Assembly: GCA_040224245.1 (NCBI GenBank) | Contig: JBEGIR010000074.1 | Location: 48,546 to 112,545, forward strand | Length of the DNA stretch: 64,000 nt | Source of the DNA: Puniceicoccaceae bacterium | GTDB taxonomy: Bacteria > Verrucomicrobiota > Verrucomicrobiia > Opitutales > JAFGAQ01 | Direction: 5' to 3' | Shown: positions 46,801-56,636 of the stretch, in pieces | Layout: each line of letters opens with the position of its first letter | Position numbering within the stretch: the stretch's first letter is position 1 | The notes under the pieces: model-generated | What the model was told of the DNA's origin: nothing | What the model saw: the letters and a program-made list of their open reading frames with translations, nothing else | Databases searched by the model: none | Translations under genes and position numbers: made by a program

Positions 46801-46933
46801 CAAGGTCAGTACCAATCGACCGCAGGCACCCGCCAAGCCCGTCACGGTCACACGCACCGTTCCCAAGGTCGGGCGCAACGATCCCTGTCCCTGTGGGTGT
46901 GGCAAAAAATTGAAGAAGTGCCAATCGATGTGA
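43853..46933 (+). CDS. secA: Preprotein translocase ATPase SecA
   Basis: 1026 aa. This motor drives unfolded proteins through SecYEG. Walker A ATGEGKT and DEAD-like Walker [19 protein letters not shown] are intact. The segment after the Walker B is longer than in E. coli, with an insertion (about 245-320) resembling the variable domain found in several non-proteobacterial SecA proteins. A helical wing/scaffold domain follows and a Zn-binding C-terminus [14 protein letters not shown], which binds SecB in other species. The usual residue between the Cys pair and Gly-Lys is Ser, here Cys. A Gln/Ala/Ser-rich linker precedes it. Confidence 0.96.
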   Translation: MLSFIFKRFAGSHYRRFLKRSRPVVETINAIEAQYQSLTDDQLRAKTDEFRTRFANGETLDDLLPEAFAAVKNAARRLCGSKILVCDQELDWNMVHYDVQLIGGMALHHRFISEMATGEGKTLVATAPLYLNSISGKNCQLVTVNDYLARRDSEWMGHLYEKLGVSVGCIQNGMRPDERRDAYGRDITYGTASEFGFDYLRDNGMATRKEDQVQRDHFFCIIDEADSILIDEARTPLIISGPMEDDHPLPFHEYKPGVSELVRKQNRLCNEFASRAKELLDIPESEREAQHQSLIKEIEKRNKEHQKAGRPLEPYPEYEDPYQLLVMVKWGMPKNKQLLRLMEVPEVRKAFESTELNLNGDVQKQLRYQLKERLYFNIDERNHQADLTEMGRVELQPNEPDAFVLPDLPSEYMEIDARKDLATKEKEQERAKAQERFSRRSEGIHTISQLLRAYSLYERDVEYVVQEGKVMIVDENTGRIMAGRRWSDGLHQAVEAKEGVTIEKETKTYATITIQNYFRLYERLAGMTGTAETEASEFFEIYKLNVMVIPTHKVCVRIDENDVVYKSRRAKYNAVVEDIEAAHAKGQPVLVGTASVESSELLSRMLKRSKIKHNVLNAKYHQQEAEIVAGAGARAAVTIATNMAGRGTDIKLGEGVAELGGLLVLGTERHESRRIDRQLRGRCARQGDPGRTKFFVSFEDPLMRLFANQGQLSKVLDKTMAEDEEMNHPILDWSIENAQKKFEQHNFSIRKRLLQYDDVLNNQREVVYGIRNDAIHSEDPSEILFELVEEELQERANDALQSTRKSEQDNAAVESFLSWVNQHFPIGLKPEQLKEHSIEGLSGVALERIREAYNDRRRFEDEQELKMLTRYVIIRAVDKLWRDHLTDMNDLRQSVSLRGYAQKDPLNEYKTEAFVYFEEMMTNVRTEVCSSIFRTATNVQAFQNMLSRLSSKVQAQGPSDGPSGQAALLQQRQAAGQASPSAPKVSTNRPQAPAKPVTVTRTVPKVGRNDPCPCGCGKKLKKCQSM

Positions 46934-47018
46934 CGAACGAGTCCTCTGCGTCAGCGGGCTTGATGCAATTCCAACTCAACCCCTGATCCGCTCGGATCAC
47001 CCCTATGCAAGCTGTGCG

Positions 47019-48152
47019 ATGGACCGAATCCACATACTGACGCATGAATTTCGCCCCAAGCGCGGCGGAGCGGGTGCAGTGTGCGAGAAAATCGCTGAAA
47101 CGCTCACACGGACGGGACGCGAGGTCACCGTGTGGGCGCCGGAATACACCGGCCAGGCGAATGATTTTAATCCAGCTTATGATGTGCGGGTATTGCGTCG
47201 ACTCAAGGGCACGCGCAATCTGCCGTGCCTGCTGGTCACCGCACGCGAGGTTGCGGCATCCCGAAAAACCCTGCGCACGGCGGAGATCTATTTGGGTGAA
47301 CCGGGTCCCATCGCGGTCTTCATGGTGCTTACCCTGTTGCTTCCACGTTTCTGGAAACGGCTTGTGATCACTTTGCATGGCAGTGAAATTCTGCGGTATC
47401 AGCAATCACGCTGGTGGGGAGCTCCCCTGTTTCGGAGGTTGGCGCGCAAGGCAGATGTCATCCATGTGCTGTCAAAACACAACGAACAAGTGCTGCTGTC
47501 CTGGCTGCCGGAGTTGAAGCATAAGCTCGTTCGTGGGTTTGGCATGTCACTGCCGGGTGAGGGGCTTCCGACTCTTGCAAGATCCGCGCTGGATGCTGAA
47601 CACACAGTGCGAATGCTCTGTGTCGCGCGCATCCATCCGCGCAAAGGTCAACGCGAGTTGCTCGAAGCTGTCCAGCGACTCGAACCCGATGTCAAGCGAA
47701 GGCTTCATATCTGCTTTGTCGGGCAGCTGGTAAAGGATCGTTATTTCAGGGAAGTATCCGATCTGGCGTACTCCTGTGGGGCGCAGGTTGAATTTACCGG
47801 AGGACTCTCTGATGACGAACTGGAGAAGTGCTACCGCGAAGCAGATCTGTTTGCACTCACCAGTGTACCCTTTGGCACGAGTGTGGAAGGACTCGGGCTG
47901 GTCTACCTTGAGGCGTCCCGTTTTGGAATACCGATCCTTGCTCACCGCATTGGAGGAGTGGAAGATGTGGTCAGACACGGGCAGAATGGATACCTGTGTG
48001 ACCCACAGGATCGTGAGGCACTGGCACGGCATCTTGATATCCTGATTCGCAACCCACTCCTTCGGAAGCAGTTGGGCGAGCAGGGACGTGCGATGGTGCA
48101 GACCCATGACTGGCAGTCGGTGGTTTCACGCATGTTTCCCAGTCCCCGGTAG
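47019..48152 (+). CDS. GT4 glycosyltransferase
   Basis: 377 aa, GT-B fold. The N-terminal Rossmann half begins HILTHEFRPKRGGAGAV and the nucleotide-sugar half contains the retaining EX7E motif in SVEGLGLVYLEASRFG, followed by a Gly-rich HRIGGVEDVV. The family transfers sugars from UDP- or GDP-sugars to glycolipids or polysaccharides. It is 85 bp after secA and may be transcribed with it; the acceptor is unknown. Confidence 0.9.
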   Translation: MDRIHILTHEFRPKRGGAGAVCEKIAETLTRTGREVTVWAPEYTGQANDFNPAYDVRVLRRLKGTRNLPCLLVTAREVAASRKTLRTAEIYLGEPGPIAVFMVLTLLLPRFWKRLVITLHGSEILRYQQSRWWGAPLFRRLARKADVIHVLSKHNEQVLLSWLPELKHKLVRGFGMSLPGEGLPTLARSALDAEHTVRMLCVARIHPRKGQRELLEAVQRLEPDVKRRLHICFVGQLVKDRYFREVSDLAYSCGAQVEFTGGLSDDELEKCYREADLFALTSVPFGTSVEGLGLVYLEASRFGIPILAHRIGGVEDVVRHGQNGYLCDPQDREALARHLDILIRNPLLRKQLGEQGRAMVQTHDWQSVVSRMFPSPR

Positions 48153-48206
48153 CATCTGCTGGAGCCTGGAGGTCGAGCGAGCGCATCTGACCATTGCTTC
48201 GGGTGC

Positions 48207-51200
48207 TCAGTTTCGCTCCGGTTCGATCATGGTTTCGATCAGATCACGATCTGAGTTGAAGCGCATCGAGATGAGTTTGGAAACACCCTTTTCTTCCATC
48301 GTCACGCCAAAGATACTGTCGGCGGCAGCGATGGTTTGTTTGTTGTGGGAAACAATCAGAAACTGGGAAAACCGGGTAAAGTCCCTCAGCATATCCACAA
48401 AGCGCTTGATGTTGGCATCGTCCAGCGGAGCATCCAACTCATCGAGCACACAGAAGGGACTCGGCTTGACGATGTAAATAGCGAAGAGCAGTGCCACGGC
48501 AGTCATGGTCTTCTGTCCACCACTCAGCAGTGTGAGATTTCGCAGACGGGTGCCCGGTGGGCGGGCGATGATTTCGATCCCCGAGTCGAGAACATCTTCG
48601 GCGTCCTGCAACTCCAGATCAGATTCGCCACCTCCGGTGAGTCGGCTGTAGGTTTCCTTGAAGTTGGTCCGTATTTTGTCGAAGGTTTCGCGGAACATGG
48701 ACTCCGAGGTTTTATTGATCTCGGAAATGGCATCGACCAGCTTGTTTTTGGAATTCCAAAGATCATCACTTTGCGATTTGAGGAATTCGTAGCGCTCCTT
48801 GAGGTCGGTGTATTCATCGATGGCGAGCGTATTGACCGGACCCATCGAATTGATCTTGCTGCGAAGCTGTTGGATTTCTTCCTGAAGCGCACTCCAGTCC
48901 ACTTCTTCGGCGGCATGGGAAAGGTCCTCTTCCGTTGGGTCCGCATCCTCCACCGCCTGTTTTGCGATGTCCTGCACATCACTTTCGTCCTCGAGGTCTT
49001 CGATGGAAACCCGACTCAAGATGCGCTGATTGGCTTTCCAGAGTTCGAGCTTCCAGTCGGCGGCTTCGAGATTGATGTCATATTCCTCGCGGATCTTTTC
49101 CGTCAGGGTTTTGGCGTAGATGTCCTTTTCCGATAGAGAAAGGGAGATGCGGCTGAGTTCCTCGTTTTGGGTGCGTTCCGCTTCACGATGCTCGTGCAGC
49201 TGGGATTCGAGTGCGGTGATCGCGTGATCAAATTCCTGAAAGGACTGTTCTTCCTTGCTCAGTTGAACTGAGGTTTCCTCCATTTCGAGGGCGTAGTCCT
49301 CGGCCTGCTTTCGATCACTGGCAATCTGCTCCTGCAATTGCAAAATCGACTGGCGCGAATTTTCCTGCTCCTTTTCGTACTGGGCGACGCGCCGCTCGAT
49401 ATCCTCCTTGCGTCGGCGATTCTCCACGATGGTTTGCTGATAGGTGCCCAGTTTCTGTTTTTCTTCAGAAAGCACAACTTTTGCATTCGAGAGTCCCTCA
49501 AATACGGCTTCCTTCTGAGAGCGCATTTCGGACACCTCCATTTCGAGACGACTGATCCGTGTCTTGAGCTGCTCCAGCTCAGTTTCCGAACCTTCAAGCT
49601 GCTGCCGAACTTCCTGGAGTTCCGTCTCCTGACGCTCGCGGTCGAGATCGAGTGCTTCCAGTTGCTTGCGGTAGGTTCCCACCCGGTCCGTATTGGAGCT
49701 GATGTTGCGTTCGAGCCCGCTCTTTTCGATTTTCAGATTGGAGATTTCGCGTTCGACAGTTTGCAGAATATCCCTGCATTCCTCACGCTCTTTGCGCTGA
49801 TCCTCGATGGATTGGGTCAGTGAGTCGAGGCGTTCATTGGCCTCGCGCAAATCTTGTTCCTTGGATGAGATTTGCGCCTTAAGCTTGCGCAGTTCGTTTT
49901 GACGCTGAAGAAAACTGCCGGATTTCCCATCGTGTTTGCCAATGTTTACACAACCATGACGGGTGATCATTTCCCCCGAAGGTGTGGCAATTTGCTCAAA
50001 ATCGAAGTCAGGGTGTTGTTTCAGGAATTGAATCGCCTGCTCAAGCGAAGGCGCATAATAACTGCCTGACAAAATATCCGCCAAGGCGGCTTCCAGCTCA
50101 CTGCGGCTGGTGCGGATCAGCTCTGCTGCAGGGCGCAACGGTCCTTTTGCAGCGGCACCGGTGCGGTGCGCGCAGCGATTGCGCAGCTCTGGCACGAGAA
50201 AACTGGCCCTGCCCTTCGCGCTTTCGATCAGGTGGCTGCTGATGGTTCCGATGCGGTTGGTATTGGAGTAGACCATGGACTCCAGCAGGGATCCGAGCAC
50301 CGTTTCACAAAATTGCTGATAATCCGCGTCTACCTGAATGTGCTTGGAAAAAACATCCACTTCAGACGGCTGCACGAGTGCTTCGAGTTCCCCTTGCAGA
50401 ATGGCCTTGGTTCCGGCTCCAAAGCCCTCCAGTTTGCGCTGAAGATTTTCGAGAATTGACGATTCTGCAGTCAGCTGGGTGTGATGCTTTTCGATCTCTG
50501 CAAACTCGTTTTGCAGTTGCTTGAGCTGCGCCTCCGATTCCTGCAGCGCCAGAGTCAACTGCTCAAGGGAGGCGGCACTGTTTTGCTGCTCCTCCTGTTT
50601 GCGGATGAGGCGAGCTTCGATGGACTCCGACTGTTGGTTCAGCTCCTCCAGGTCACTCTGGTAGCGATGAAACGATTCCATCAATTCCTCATGCTTGGAG
50701 TGGTAGGATTCAAGACCGACTTCCAGGCGAGTCGAGAGGGATCGAAAATGAGTGATGCGCTTCTCTGCAGCAATCAACTCGACCTTCTCCTCCTGAAGTG
50801 CCTCGCTGCGCTCCCGCATTGAGGCATCGAGAGCGCTGAGTTTTTCCTCCCACTCCCGGTAACCTGCTTCGGCGTTGCTCACCGCCGAGTGTTGCGTGGT
50901 CATCTGTTCATGAATATCGGAATCCTCATCGCCCATGCGGGAAGCATTGCTGTGCAGCAATTCCAGCTCTGCCGCAATCTGTTCAAGCCGCTCCTGATGA
51001 TGTTCGATGCGGTTGGACTTCAGCTGCTCCTGGTTGATTGCCTGTTCTTTTGCAGAGCGGAGTGAGAACTGGCGACTGCGCAGCTCTTCGACGGTTTGAA
51101 AGATGTCGGCCTTGACCAGCTTGCGCTGGGCGAGTTCACGGTTGAGCCGTTCGACGGTTTCGCGAGTGGAATTGAGTTTCTGCTCAGCATTGCTGAACTG

Positions 51201-51938
51201 CTGCTTGATCCCGGACGACTCGCTGTTGAGGCTGTGATAGGAGTGAGCGTTCCAGGCAATGTCGAGATGAGTGAGGCGATGCTTCAGACGCTGGTAGCGA
51301 ACGGCTTTGGATGCCTGGCGCTTGAGCGTGCCCATGCGCTTGCTCACCTCGTCAATGATGTCGGTCACGCGCGTCAGGTTCTGCTCGACCATGTTGAGCT
51401 TATTCAGAGCCTCCTTTCGCTGTGCCTTGTAGCGGGTGATTCCAGCCGCTTCCTCAAAGATCGAGCGCCGCTCCAGTGGGTTGGAGGAGAGAATCTGGTC
51501 GATCTGACCCTGCATCAAAAAGGAATACGATACCTGTCCGATGCCCGTATCCATGAATAGGGACTGAATGTCCTTGAGGCGGCAGAGCTTTCCATTGAGA
51601 AAGTAGTCGCTTCCGCCCTCAAGGGTCACTTTGCGTGAAATCTCAACCTCGTGATATTGGGTACCGAGATCTTTTTCGCATTCGGAAAAAACAAGTGTGA
51701 CCTGACAAAACGGCACGCTCTTTCGGTGCTCGCTGCCCTGAAAGATCACATCCTGCATCTTTCCACCTCGAAGTGCCTTTGCGCTTTGCTCGCCCAGCAC
51801 CCAGCGGATTGCATCCGTGATGTTGCTCTTGCCGCAACCGTTGGGGCCTACGATGGTCGTGACTCCGGGTTGTAAATCAAGGCGCGTCAGGTCCGCAAAG
51901 CTTTTGAATCCGTGCAGTGTGATCGTCTTGAGAAACAT
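48207..51938 (-). CDS. smc: Chromosome segregation protein SMC
   Basis: 1243 aa. The head has Walker A GPNGCGKSNITDAIRWV near the N-terminus and, at the C-terminus, signature LLSGGQKTMTAV with Walker B FCVLDELDAPLDD. Between lie two long coiled-coil arms and a hinge (about 500-645, including GTKAILQGELEAL). The protein dimerises at the hinge and, with ScpA and ScpB, organises and separates chromosomes. The ScpAB genes are not in view. It is convergent with the glycosyltransferase. Confidence 0.97.
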   Translation of the reverse strand: MFLKTITLHGFKSFADLTRLDLQPGVTTIVGPNGCGKSNITDAIRWVLGEQSAKALRGGKMQDVIFQGSEHRKSVPFCQVTLVFSECEKDLGTQYHEVEISRKVTLEGGSDYFLNGKLCRLKDIQSLFMDTGIGQVSYSFLMQGQIDQILSSNPLERRSIFEEAAGITRYKAQRKEALNKLNMVEQNLTRVTDIIDEVSKRMGTLKRQASKAVRYQRLKHRLTHLDIAWNAHSYHSLNSESSGIKQQFSNAEQKLNSTRETVERLNRELAQRKLVKADIFQTVEELRSRQFSLRSAKEQAINQEQLKSNRIEHHQERLEQIAAELELLHSNASRMGDEDSDIHEQMTTQHSAVSNAEAGYREWEEKLSALDASMRERSEALQEEKVELIAAEKRITHFRSLSTRLEVGLESYHSKHEELMESFHRYQSDLEELNQQSESIEARLIRKQEEQQNSAASLEQLTLALQESEAQLKQLQNEFAEIEKHHTQLTAESSILENLQRKLEGFGAGTKAILQGELEALVQPSEVDVFSKHIQVDADYQQFCETVLGSLLESMVYSNTNRIGTISSHLIESAKGRASFLVPELRNRCAHRTGAAAKGPLRPAAELIRTSRSELEAALADILSGSYYAPSLEQAIQFLKQHPDFDFEQIATPSGEMITRHGCVNIGKHDGKSGSFLQRQNELRKLKAQISSKEQDLREANERLDSLTQSIEDQRKEREECRDILQTVEREISNLKIEKSGLERNISSNTDRVGTYRKQLEALDLDRERQETELQEVRQQLEGSETELEQLKTRISRLEMEVSEMRSQKEAVFEGLSNAKVVLSEEKQKLGTYQQTIVENRRRKEDIERRVAQYEKEQENSRQSILQLQEQIASDRKQAEDYALEMEETSVQLSKEEQSFQEFDHAITALESQLHEHREAERTQNEELSRISLSLSEKDIYAKTLTEKIREEYDINLEAADWKLELWKANQRILSRVSIEDLEDESDVQDIAKQAVEDADPTEEDLSHAAEEVDWSALQEEIQQLRSKINSMGPVNTLAIDEYTDLKERYEFLKSQSDDLWNSKNKLVDAISEINKTSESMFRETFDKIRTNFKETYSRLTGGGESDLELQDAEDVLDSGIEIIARPPGTRLRNLTLLSGGQKTMTAVALLFAIYIVKPSPFCVLDELDAPLDDANIKRFVDMLRDFTRFSQFLIVSHNKQTIAAADSIFGVTMEEKGVSKLISMRFNSDRDLIETMIEPERN

Positions 51939-52183
51939 GAGTGATGCGTGGGGAGTGAAGATTCCCTGGCCAACAGGATACGAAGCCCCCCAGTTAACGG
52001 TGTCGGTGATCCTGCGACAAGTTAAAAAACCGGATCAGAAATACTCGAATATTTTGAAGCGATTTTAACTGGAACTGAGGAGGAATTCCACCCGTTCACA
52101 TGCGCTTCCCTTTACCTGCAACGGCGTTGATGACTGTCACCGTCGGGTACGACAACTGAAACCATCTTGAGTGCAGGAAAGGG

Positions 52184-53419
52184 CTAGTCGCTGGTAGCTT
52201 CTGCAGCTTTCACCGTTGCGGGTGCCCTGAAGAGCACGCTGAACATCACCAGAAAAACGGCTGCTGCGAAGCAGGGGATCAACCAGTATTGTTTCCAGGC
52301 GGTAAGCACGGATTCATTCGCGGATTGCACCATGGCCACGTTCAGCAAACCCGCGATCTGTGCACCGATCAACATGCCAAAGCCCTGAGTGACCATCACC
52401 AGCAGTCCTTGCAGCTGACCCCGAAAGCGGGGTTCCGATGCATTGTCCACGTAAATCTGGCCAGCGACAAAAAAGAAGTCGTAGCAGATGCCGTGAAGCG
52501 CGATTCCCACGAGCACCATCCATCGCAAGCTCTCCTCGACACCTGCAGCAAACATAGCATAGCGCGCAACCCAGGCCAGCATGCCGATTTGCAGCATGCG
52601 CTTTACCCCAAGGCGAGCAAAGAGCAGGGGCATTGCCAGCATGAACACAATTTCGGACGCCTGTCCCAGCGACATTTTGAAGGCCGGGTTAGCAAATCCC
52701 GCATCGTTTACAAAGACGGGTGCAAATGCGTAGTAGGCTGCGAGTGGGATGCAGATGAGAAATGAGCAGAGGAAGAAGACAAACATCGAGCGTTCCTTGA
52801 GCAGTCGCAGGGCATCGAGACCGAGAATGTCACGCACTTTGGTTTGTTGCCCCTTTCCTTGCGGAGGGGTGTGTGGCAAGGAAAAACAATAAAGCCCCAA
52901 CACGACACTGGCGATGCCTGCCACGCGAAGTGGAATCGCGCTATGGTCTGCCTTCAAAATCATACTCACCCAGACCCCGGCAACGATCCAACCGATGGTT
53001 CCGAAGACCCGGATGGCTGGGAATTCACGCTCCGGATTCCGCACGTGGTGGAAGGCCAGGGCGTTTGAAAGCCCGAGAGTCGGCATGTAGAACAGCGTGT
53101 GCACAAACAAGAACAGGATGAACAGCGAAGCAGATGTTTCGGCAGCATAGGGAGCGCAGAAGATGGCGATACCGCCCAGCAGGTGCAGCACCCCCAGGGT
53201 TTTTTCGGCTGGGAAAAAGCGATCCACCACCATGCCGAGTAAAAAGGGAGACAGGATGGCTGCAATCGGTCCAAGAGAATAGGCAGTGCCGATGGAGTTT
53301 CCGAGTCCGGCAGACATCATGTAGTTGCCAAGGGTGACAAACCAGGCTCCCCAGACAAAAAACTGAAGAAACATGAGCAGGGAGAGCCGGGGGGTTAGCA
53401 ACGTGTGTGATGGATTCAT
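52184..53419 (-). CDS. MFS permease of the nucleoside:H+ symporter (NupG) family
   Basis: 411 aa with twelve predicted helices. The N-terminal SLLMFLQFFVWGAWFVTLG and the later segments match the NupG/XapB family. In its operon the neighbours process sugars, so the substrate may be a sugar or glycoside instead of a nucleoside. The ATG overlaps the upstream epimerase stop by 4 bp (53416-53419). It is the last gene of the operon. Confidence 0.9.
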   Translation of the reverse strand: MNPSHTLLTPRLSLLMFLQFFVWGAWFVTLGNYMMSAGLGNSIGTAYSLGPIAAILSPFLLGMVVDRFFPAEKTLGVLHLLGGIAIFCAPYAAETSASLFILFLFVHTLFYMPTLGLSNALAFHHVRNPEREFPAIRVFGTIGWIVAGVWVSMILKADHSAIPLRVAGIASVVLGLYCFSLPHTPPQGKGQQTKVRDILGLDALRLLKERSMFVFFLCSFLICIPLAAYYAFAPVFVNDAGFANPAFKMSLGQASEIVFMLAMPLLFARLGVKRMLQIGMLAWVARYAMFAAGVEESLRWMVLVGIALHGICYDFFFVAGQIYVDNASEPRFRGQLQGLLVMVTQGFGMLIGAQIAGLLNVAMVQSANESVLTAWKQYWLIPCFAAAVFLVMFSVLFRAPATVKAAEATSD

Positions 53420-54222
53420 GGTACGGATTTCAGATGGTTTCGGGTTTGCTGAAGTGCGGACAGCATGTCAGCCTCGCGCTGGCTTCCGGCTTCCCGTTCG
53501 ACAGCGGCATACCCTGCATAGCCGATGGATTGCAGTTGTTCGAAAAACCGTTGGACTCCTACAGCACCCTCACCCCAGGGCACCTCGATTCCCCATTGGG
53601 TGGAGTCGGTGCTGGGCAGTGCGTCCTTCAGGTGCACATGTACCACCCATGGTGCAAGCACCTCAAGTGCGGCGATGGGATCTCCCTTTCCGTAGAGCAG
53701 CATGTTGGCCGGGTCGAAGTTCACGCCGAGGGCCGGGTGGTTGAGGTGCTCCAACAACTGTTTCAACTCTGTTGCCGTCTCCTGACCCGTCTCGAGAATG
53801 AGCTTTACTCCAGCGGACCGGGATGCATCGGCGAGTTCTGTCAGCCGACTGCAGAAGCAGTCGTAAGTTGAAGGGTGAGCTGCATCAATGAACCCAGCAT
53901 GAAACGAGAGAAAAGGGACCCGCCAGATTGCGGTTGTCTGGATCGCATCAAGGGCAAGCAGTCGATTGTGCTGCCAGTGTGCATCCGGCACGATGCCACC
54001 AGTCTTGCGAATACGCTCCAGTGTACTGTAGTCCTCCTGCGGGAAACTCAGCATCATGCCGCTGACAGTCCATGCTTCATTTGCCACGGTATCCTGGAAT
54101 CGTGCAGCAGCGGAGACATCGAGATGGAGGCGGGTGACACCGCCTTGTGTGAGCACATTGCGGATGCGGTCGATATCATTGCCGACCGACCAGGTACAGA
54201 TTCCGATGTCAGTTGTGTTCAT
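53416..54222 (-). CDS. Sugar phosphate isomerase/epimerase (AP-endonuclease 2 TIM barrel)
   Basis: 268 aa with the xylose-isomerase-like TIM barrel. Metal ligands are visible as LILETGQETATEL (Glu), LGVNFDPANMLL (Asp), VHVHLKDAL (His) and a C-terminal Glu in AAVEREAGS. Members rearrange keto-sugars or inositol derivatives. It is translationally coupled to the oxidoreductase upstream (54219-54222) and the permease downstream. Confidence 0.88.
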   Translation of the reverse strand: MNTTDIGICTWSVGNDIDRIRNVLTQGGVTRLHLDVSAAARFQDTVANEAWTVSGMMLSFPQEDYSTLERIRKTGGIVPDAHWQHNRLLALDAIQTTAIWRVPFLSFHAGFIDAAHPSTYDCFCSRLTELADASRSAGVKLILETGQETATELKQLLEHLNHPALGVNFDPANMLLYGKGDPIAALEVLAPWVVHVHLKDALPSTDSTQWGIEVPWGEGAVGVQRFFEQLQSIGYAGYAAVEREAGSQREADMLSALQQTRNHLKSVP

Positions 54223-55202
54223 GGCTGAGTGGATTGAATGGCGAGACGAACAGAATTTCGAGCCTGCACAGCACTGATGACCGGCTCAGTTGCCGCACCT
54301 GAAATCAGGTCGCGAAAGTGTTGGATCTCAAGCGGGTATCCATCGCAGGAATTCAATTCCGGAGAATAGGCGGGTGCATCCGCAGGAATCACCTGCATCC
54401 CCATTCCTTCCCGGGAGTTGTAACAGACCACCGCGCGTTCAAACACCGCTCTGAAGCTCATTTCGAATCCAAACTCCGGAGTCATCAACCAGCTTGCAAG
54501 TGTACCAATTTGAAGACCCCCTGCAAACTCGAGCACCGAGCGCACCTCCCCTGCAACACCGCTTGACGGCGAACGCGTGCACCAGGATTGCATGCGTTCC
54601 GGGGTTCCACAGAGGTAGCTGACAAAGTCGAGATCGTGGATGTGGAGATCCAAGCCGATACCACCGCTCTTTTCAGGGTCGGCAAACCAGCTGCCACTGT
54701 CCCATCCGGGTGCTGCCCCGATACGGTTGAAATCACCCGCGATCAAGCGTCCGTAGGTTCCCGCCACTGCCGTTTGTTTCAGCCAGGCATAGGCGGGCCA
54801 GAAGCGAATACAGTGAGCGACCATCAGGTGCCGCCCCGCCTGATTTGCAGCGGCTATCATGGCATCACATTGATGGAGATTCAGTGCCATTGGTTTTTCG
54901 CAAAGCACATGAACTCCCGCCTCCAGGGCCTGGATACTTGCGTCGCAGTGCAGAAAGGTGGGAAGTGTAATGGAGACGGCGTCGAGTTGCTCGTTTGCAT
55001 ACAGGGTTGCCGCGTCGGTGTAGAGGTGGAGATGCTCCAGATTGAGTGCTTGCGCCGAACCTCCAAGATTTCCCTTTACCGCACCGGATTTTTGGGGCTT
55101 CAGATCGCATGCAGCGACCACTTCCACTCCTGGCAAAGCTTGCCAGTGACGCAGGTGAACACCTCCCATGAAACCCAGTCCCACAATCCCGACACGGATC
55201 AT
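54219..55202 (-). CDS. Gfo/Idh/MocA-family oxidoreductase (cytoplasmic)
   Basis: 327 aa from ATG 55202 (MIRVGIVGLGFMG); an open extension upstream has no support. N-terminal NAD-binding GLGFMGGVH and the conserved catalytic-lysine motif CEKPMALN are present, as is the C-terminal alpha/beta sheet domain. These enzymes reduce or oxidise sugar hydroxyls or inositols. It has 4-bp overlaps with both neighbours. Confidence 0.92.
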   Translation of the reverse strand: MIRVGIVGLGFMGGVHLRHWQALPGVEVVAACDLKPQKSGAVKGNLGGSAQALNLEHLHLYTDAATLYANEQLDAVSITLPTFLHCDASIQALEAGVHVLCEKPMALNLHQCDAMIAAANQAGRHLMVAHCIRFWPAYAWLKQTAVAGTYGRLIAGDFNRIGAAPGWDSGSWFADPEKSGGIGLDLHIHDLDFVSYLCGTPERMQSWCTRSPSSGVAGEVRSVLEFAGGLQIGTLASWLMTPEFGFEMSFRAVFERAVVCYNSREGMGMQVIPADAPAYSPELNSCDGYPLEIQHFRDLISGAATEPVISAVQARNSVRLAIQSTQP

Positions 55203-56521
55203 ATCAGATCTCCTTCCAGAACCCACCCTTCCCGGTACGGGCGGCTGAGGTGCGTATTGGCTTCGGGGTGATTCACAAACTGCATGCGACCGGCATCCCA
55301 CTCAAGCCATTGGGCTGGGAAATGAGTGGCAATGCCTCCCAGCAGTATGATTTCAGTCAACGGAGCCCCATAGTCCAAAAAATCAGCGATGGGAGTGACG
55401 GATTCGCCACGCGAGGCATTCAGAAAGTCCAGATAGTGATCCCGTGGCTCGAGTCGCGGTGGGCGGCGATCCTTGAAGCGTTCCCGGGGGAAGAGTTGTG
55501 CCCGCTCCCAATGGGGTGCAAGCAGCACCCCCTCTTCACCGAGAAATACGGTTCCCTGGTCCGGAAGAATGCCTTCCGTGAGGATTCTGATTGCCGGAGG
55601 GACGCCCAGTGAACCATCCGTCCAGGTGACCTTGAGTTCCTTTCCCGCAGTAAGGGCATTGCCAGCAAAACGGTACTCAATCCATTCATCGATGGCCCAG
55701 TTTGTGGCGTTCGGTTGGCGACCGAGACTGCGGACCGCGAGCGGTTGAGTCAGCCCAAGTGCGCGGAACATGCCACTGTAAATATGGCAACCCATGTCTC
55801 CGAGAGTGCCTGTTCCGTAGTCCAGACGTTTTCGCCAATTGCCGGGATGATAGTAGCCCTCCACAAAATCTGCCTTGGGTGCGACTCCACACCAGAGTTC
55901 CCAGTCAAGTTCCGCAGGAATCGGGTGGGCGTGTGGGGGGCGGGATTCGGTATCGCCCCACGTCTTGTGGCTGAAGACATGGACTTCGCGAATCGGACCG
56001 ATCCAACCGTCCTGAATCATTTGCACAGCCTGACGCTCATAGATCATGGATGCGAGCTGGGTACCCATTTGAGTGACAACACCTGTACTTCGGGCCACTG
56101 CCTCCATGCTGCGTACTTCCGAGATGTTGTGTGCCAGGGGTTTCTGGCAATACACATGCAGCCCGCGCTGCATGGATGCGACGGTCATGATGGCGTGCAT
56201 GTGGTCGGGGACCGATATGTTAACGGAGTCAAGTTTGTCTGCCTCATCTGCCAGCAGTTGTCGCCAATCCTTGTAGATGCGCACACCGGGGAAATGCTGC
56301 AAGACTTCGGGAAGCATGCGATCATCGACCTCTGCAACTGCCCTCAGTTCGAAATACGGACTTTTTGCCAGACTTCGCAGGTCTGCAAGCGCCTGTCCTG
56401 AGGCTCCAAAACTTGCGTGCTGCAGTTTGGAGTTTGGGGATAGCGCAGAAGCGCGAATGTGAAACAGGGGAAGTGCGGCTAAGCTCGCTGCAGCACTGCG
56501 CATGAATTCACGTCGATTCAT
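55199..56521 (-). CDS. Gfo/Idh/MocA-family oxidoreductase with Tat-like signal
   Basis: 440 aa. The N-terminus MNRREFMRSAAASLAALP fits a twin-arginine signal (RREFMRS), so export in folded form to the periplasm is predicted. The core has the Rossmann domain (VNISVPDHMHAI) and the catalytic YCQKPLAHN motif where EKP is usual. Exported members of this family are common in Verrucomicrobiota and Planctomycetota sugar loci, acting on glycans as NAD-dependent glycosidase-like enzymes. It is the first gene of the four-gene operon and is 115 bp downstream of the PAS-AraC regulator. Confidence 0.92.
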   Translation of the reverse strand: MNRREFMRSAAASLAALPLFHIRASALSPNSKLQHASFGASGQALADLRSLAKSPYFELRAVAEVDDRMLPEVLQHFPGVRIYKDWRQLLADEADKLDSVNISVPDHMHAIMTVASMQRGLHVYCQKPLAHNISEVRSMEAVARSTGVVTQMGTQLASMIYERQAVQMIQDGWIGPIREVHVFSHKTWGDTESRPPHAHPIPAELDWELWCGVAPKADFVEGYYHPGNWRKRLDYGTGTLGDMGCHIYSGMFRALGLTQPLAVRSLGRQPNATNWAIDEWIEYRFAGNALTAGKELKVTWTDGSLGVPPAIRILTEGILPDQGTVFLGEEGVLLAPHWERAQLFPRERFKDRRPPRLEPRDHYLDFLNASRGESVTPIADFLDYGAPLTEIILLGGIATHFPAQWLEWDAGRMQFVNHPEANTHLSRPYREGWVLEGDLI

Positions 56522-56636
56522 CAGTTCAGCGGGGTGAAGGTTTTGTTTTCAGAGACTTGAATCACCCGCATATCCTATCACGCAGCACCCTTTTGCGTCT
56601 TGGACGATTCGCGCATCGCGTTGTATAATTTTTGAA

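Noticed and set aside
46984..46999. Hairpin TGATCC-GCTC-GGATCA after secA
   Set aside because: Only six pairs and no T-run on either side, so a terminator is not supported.
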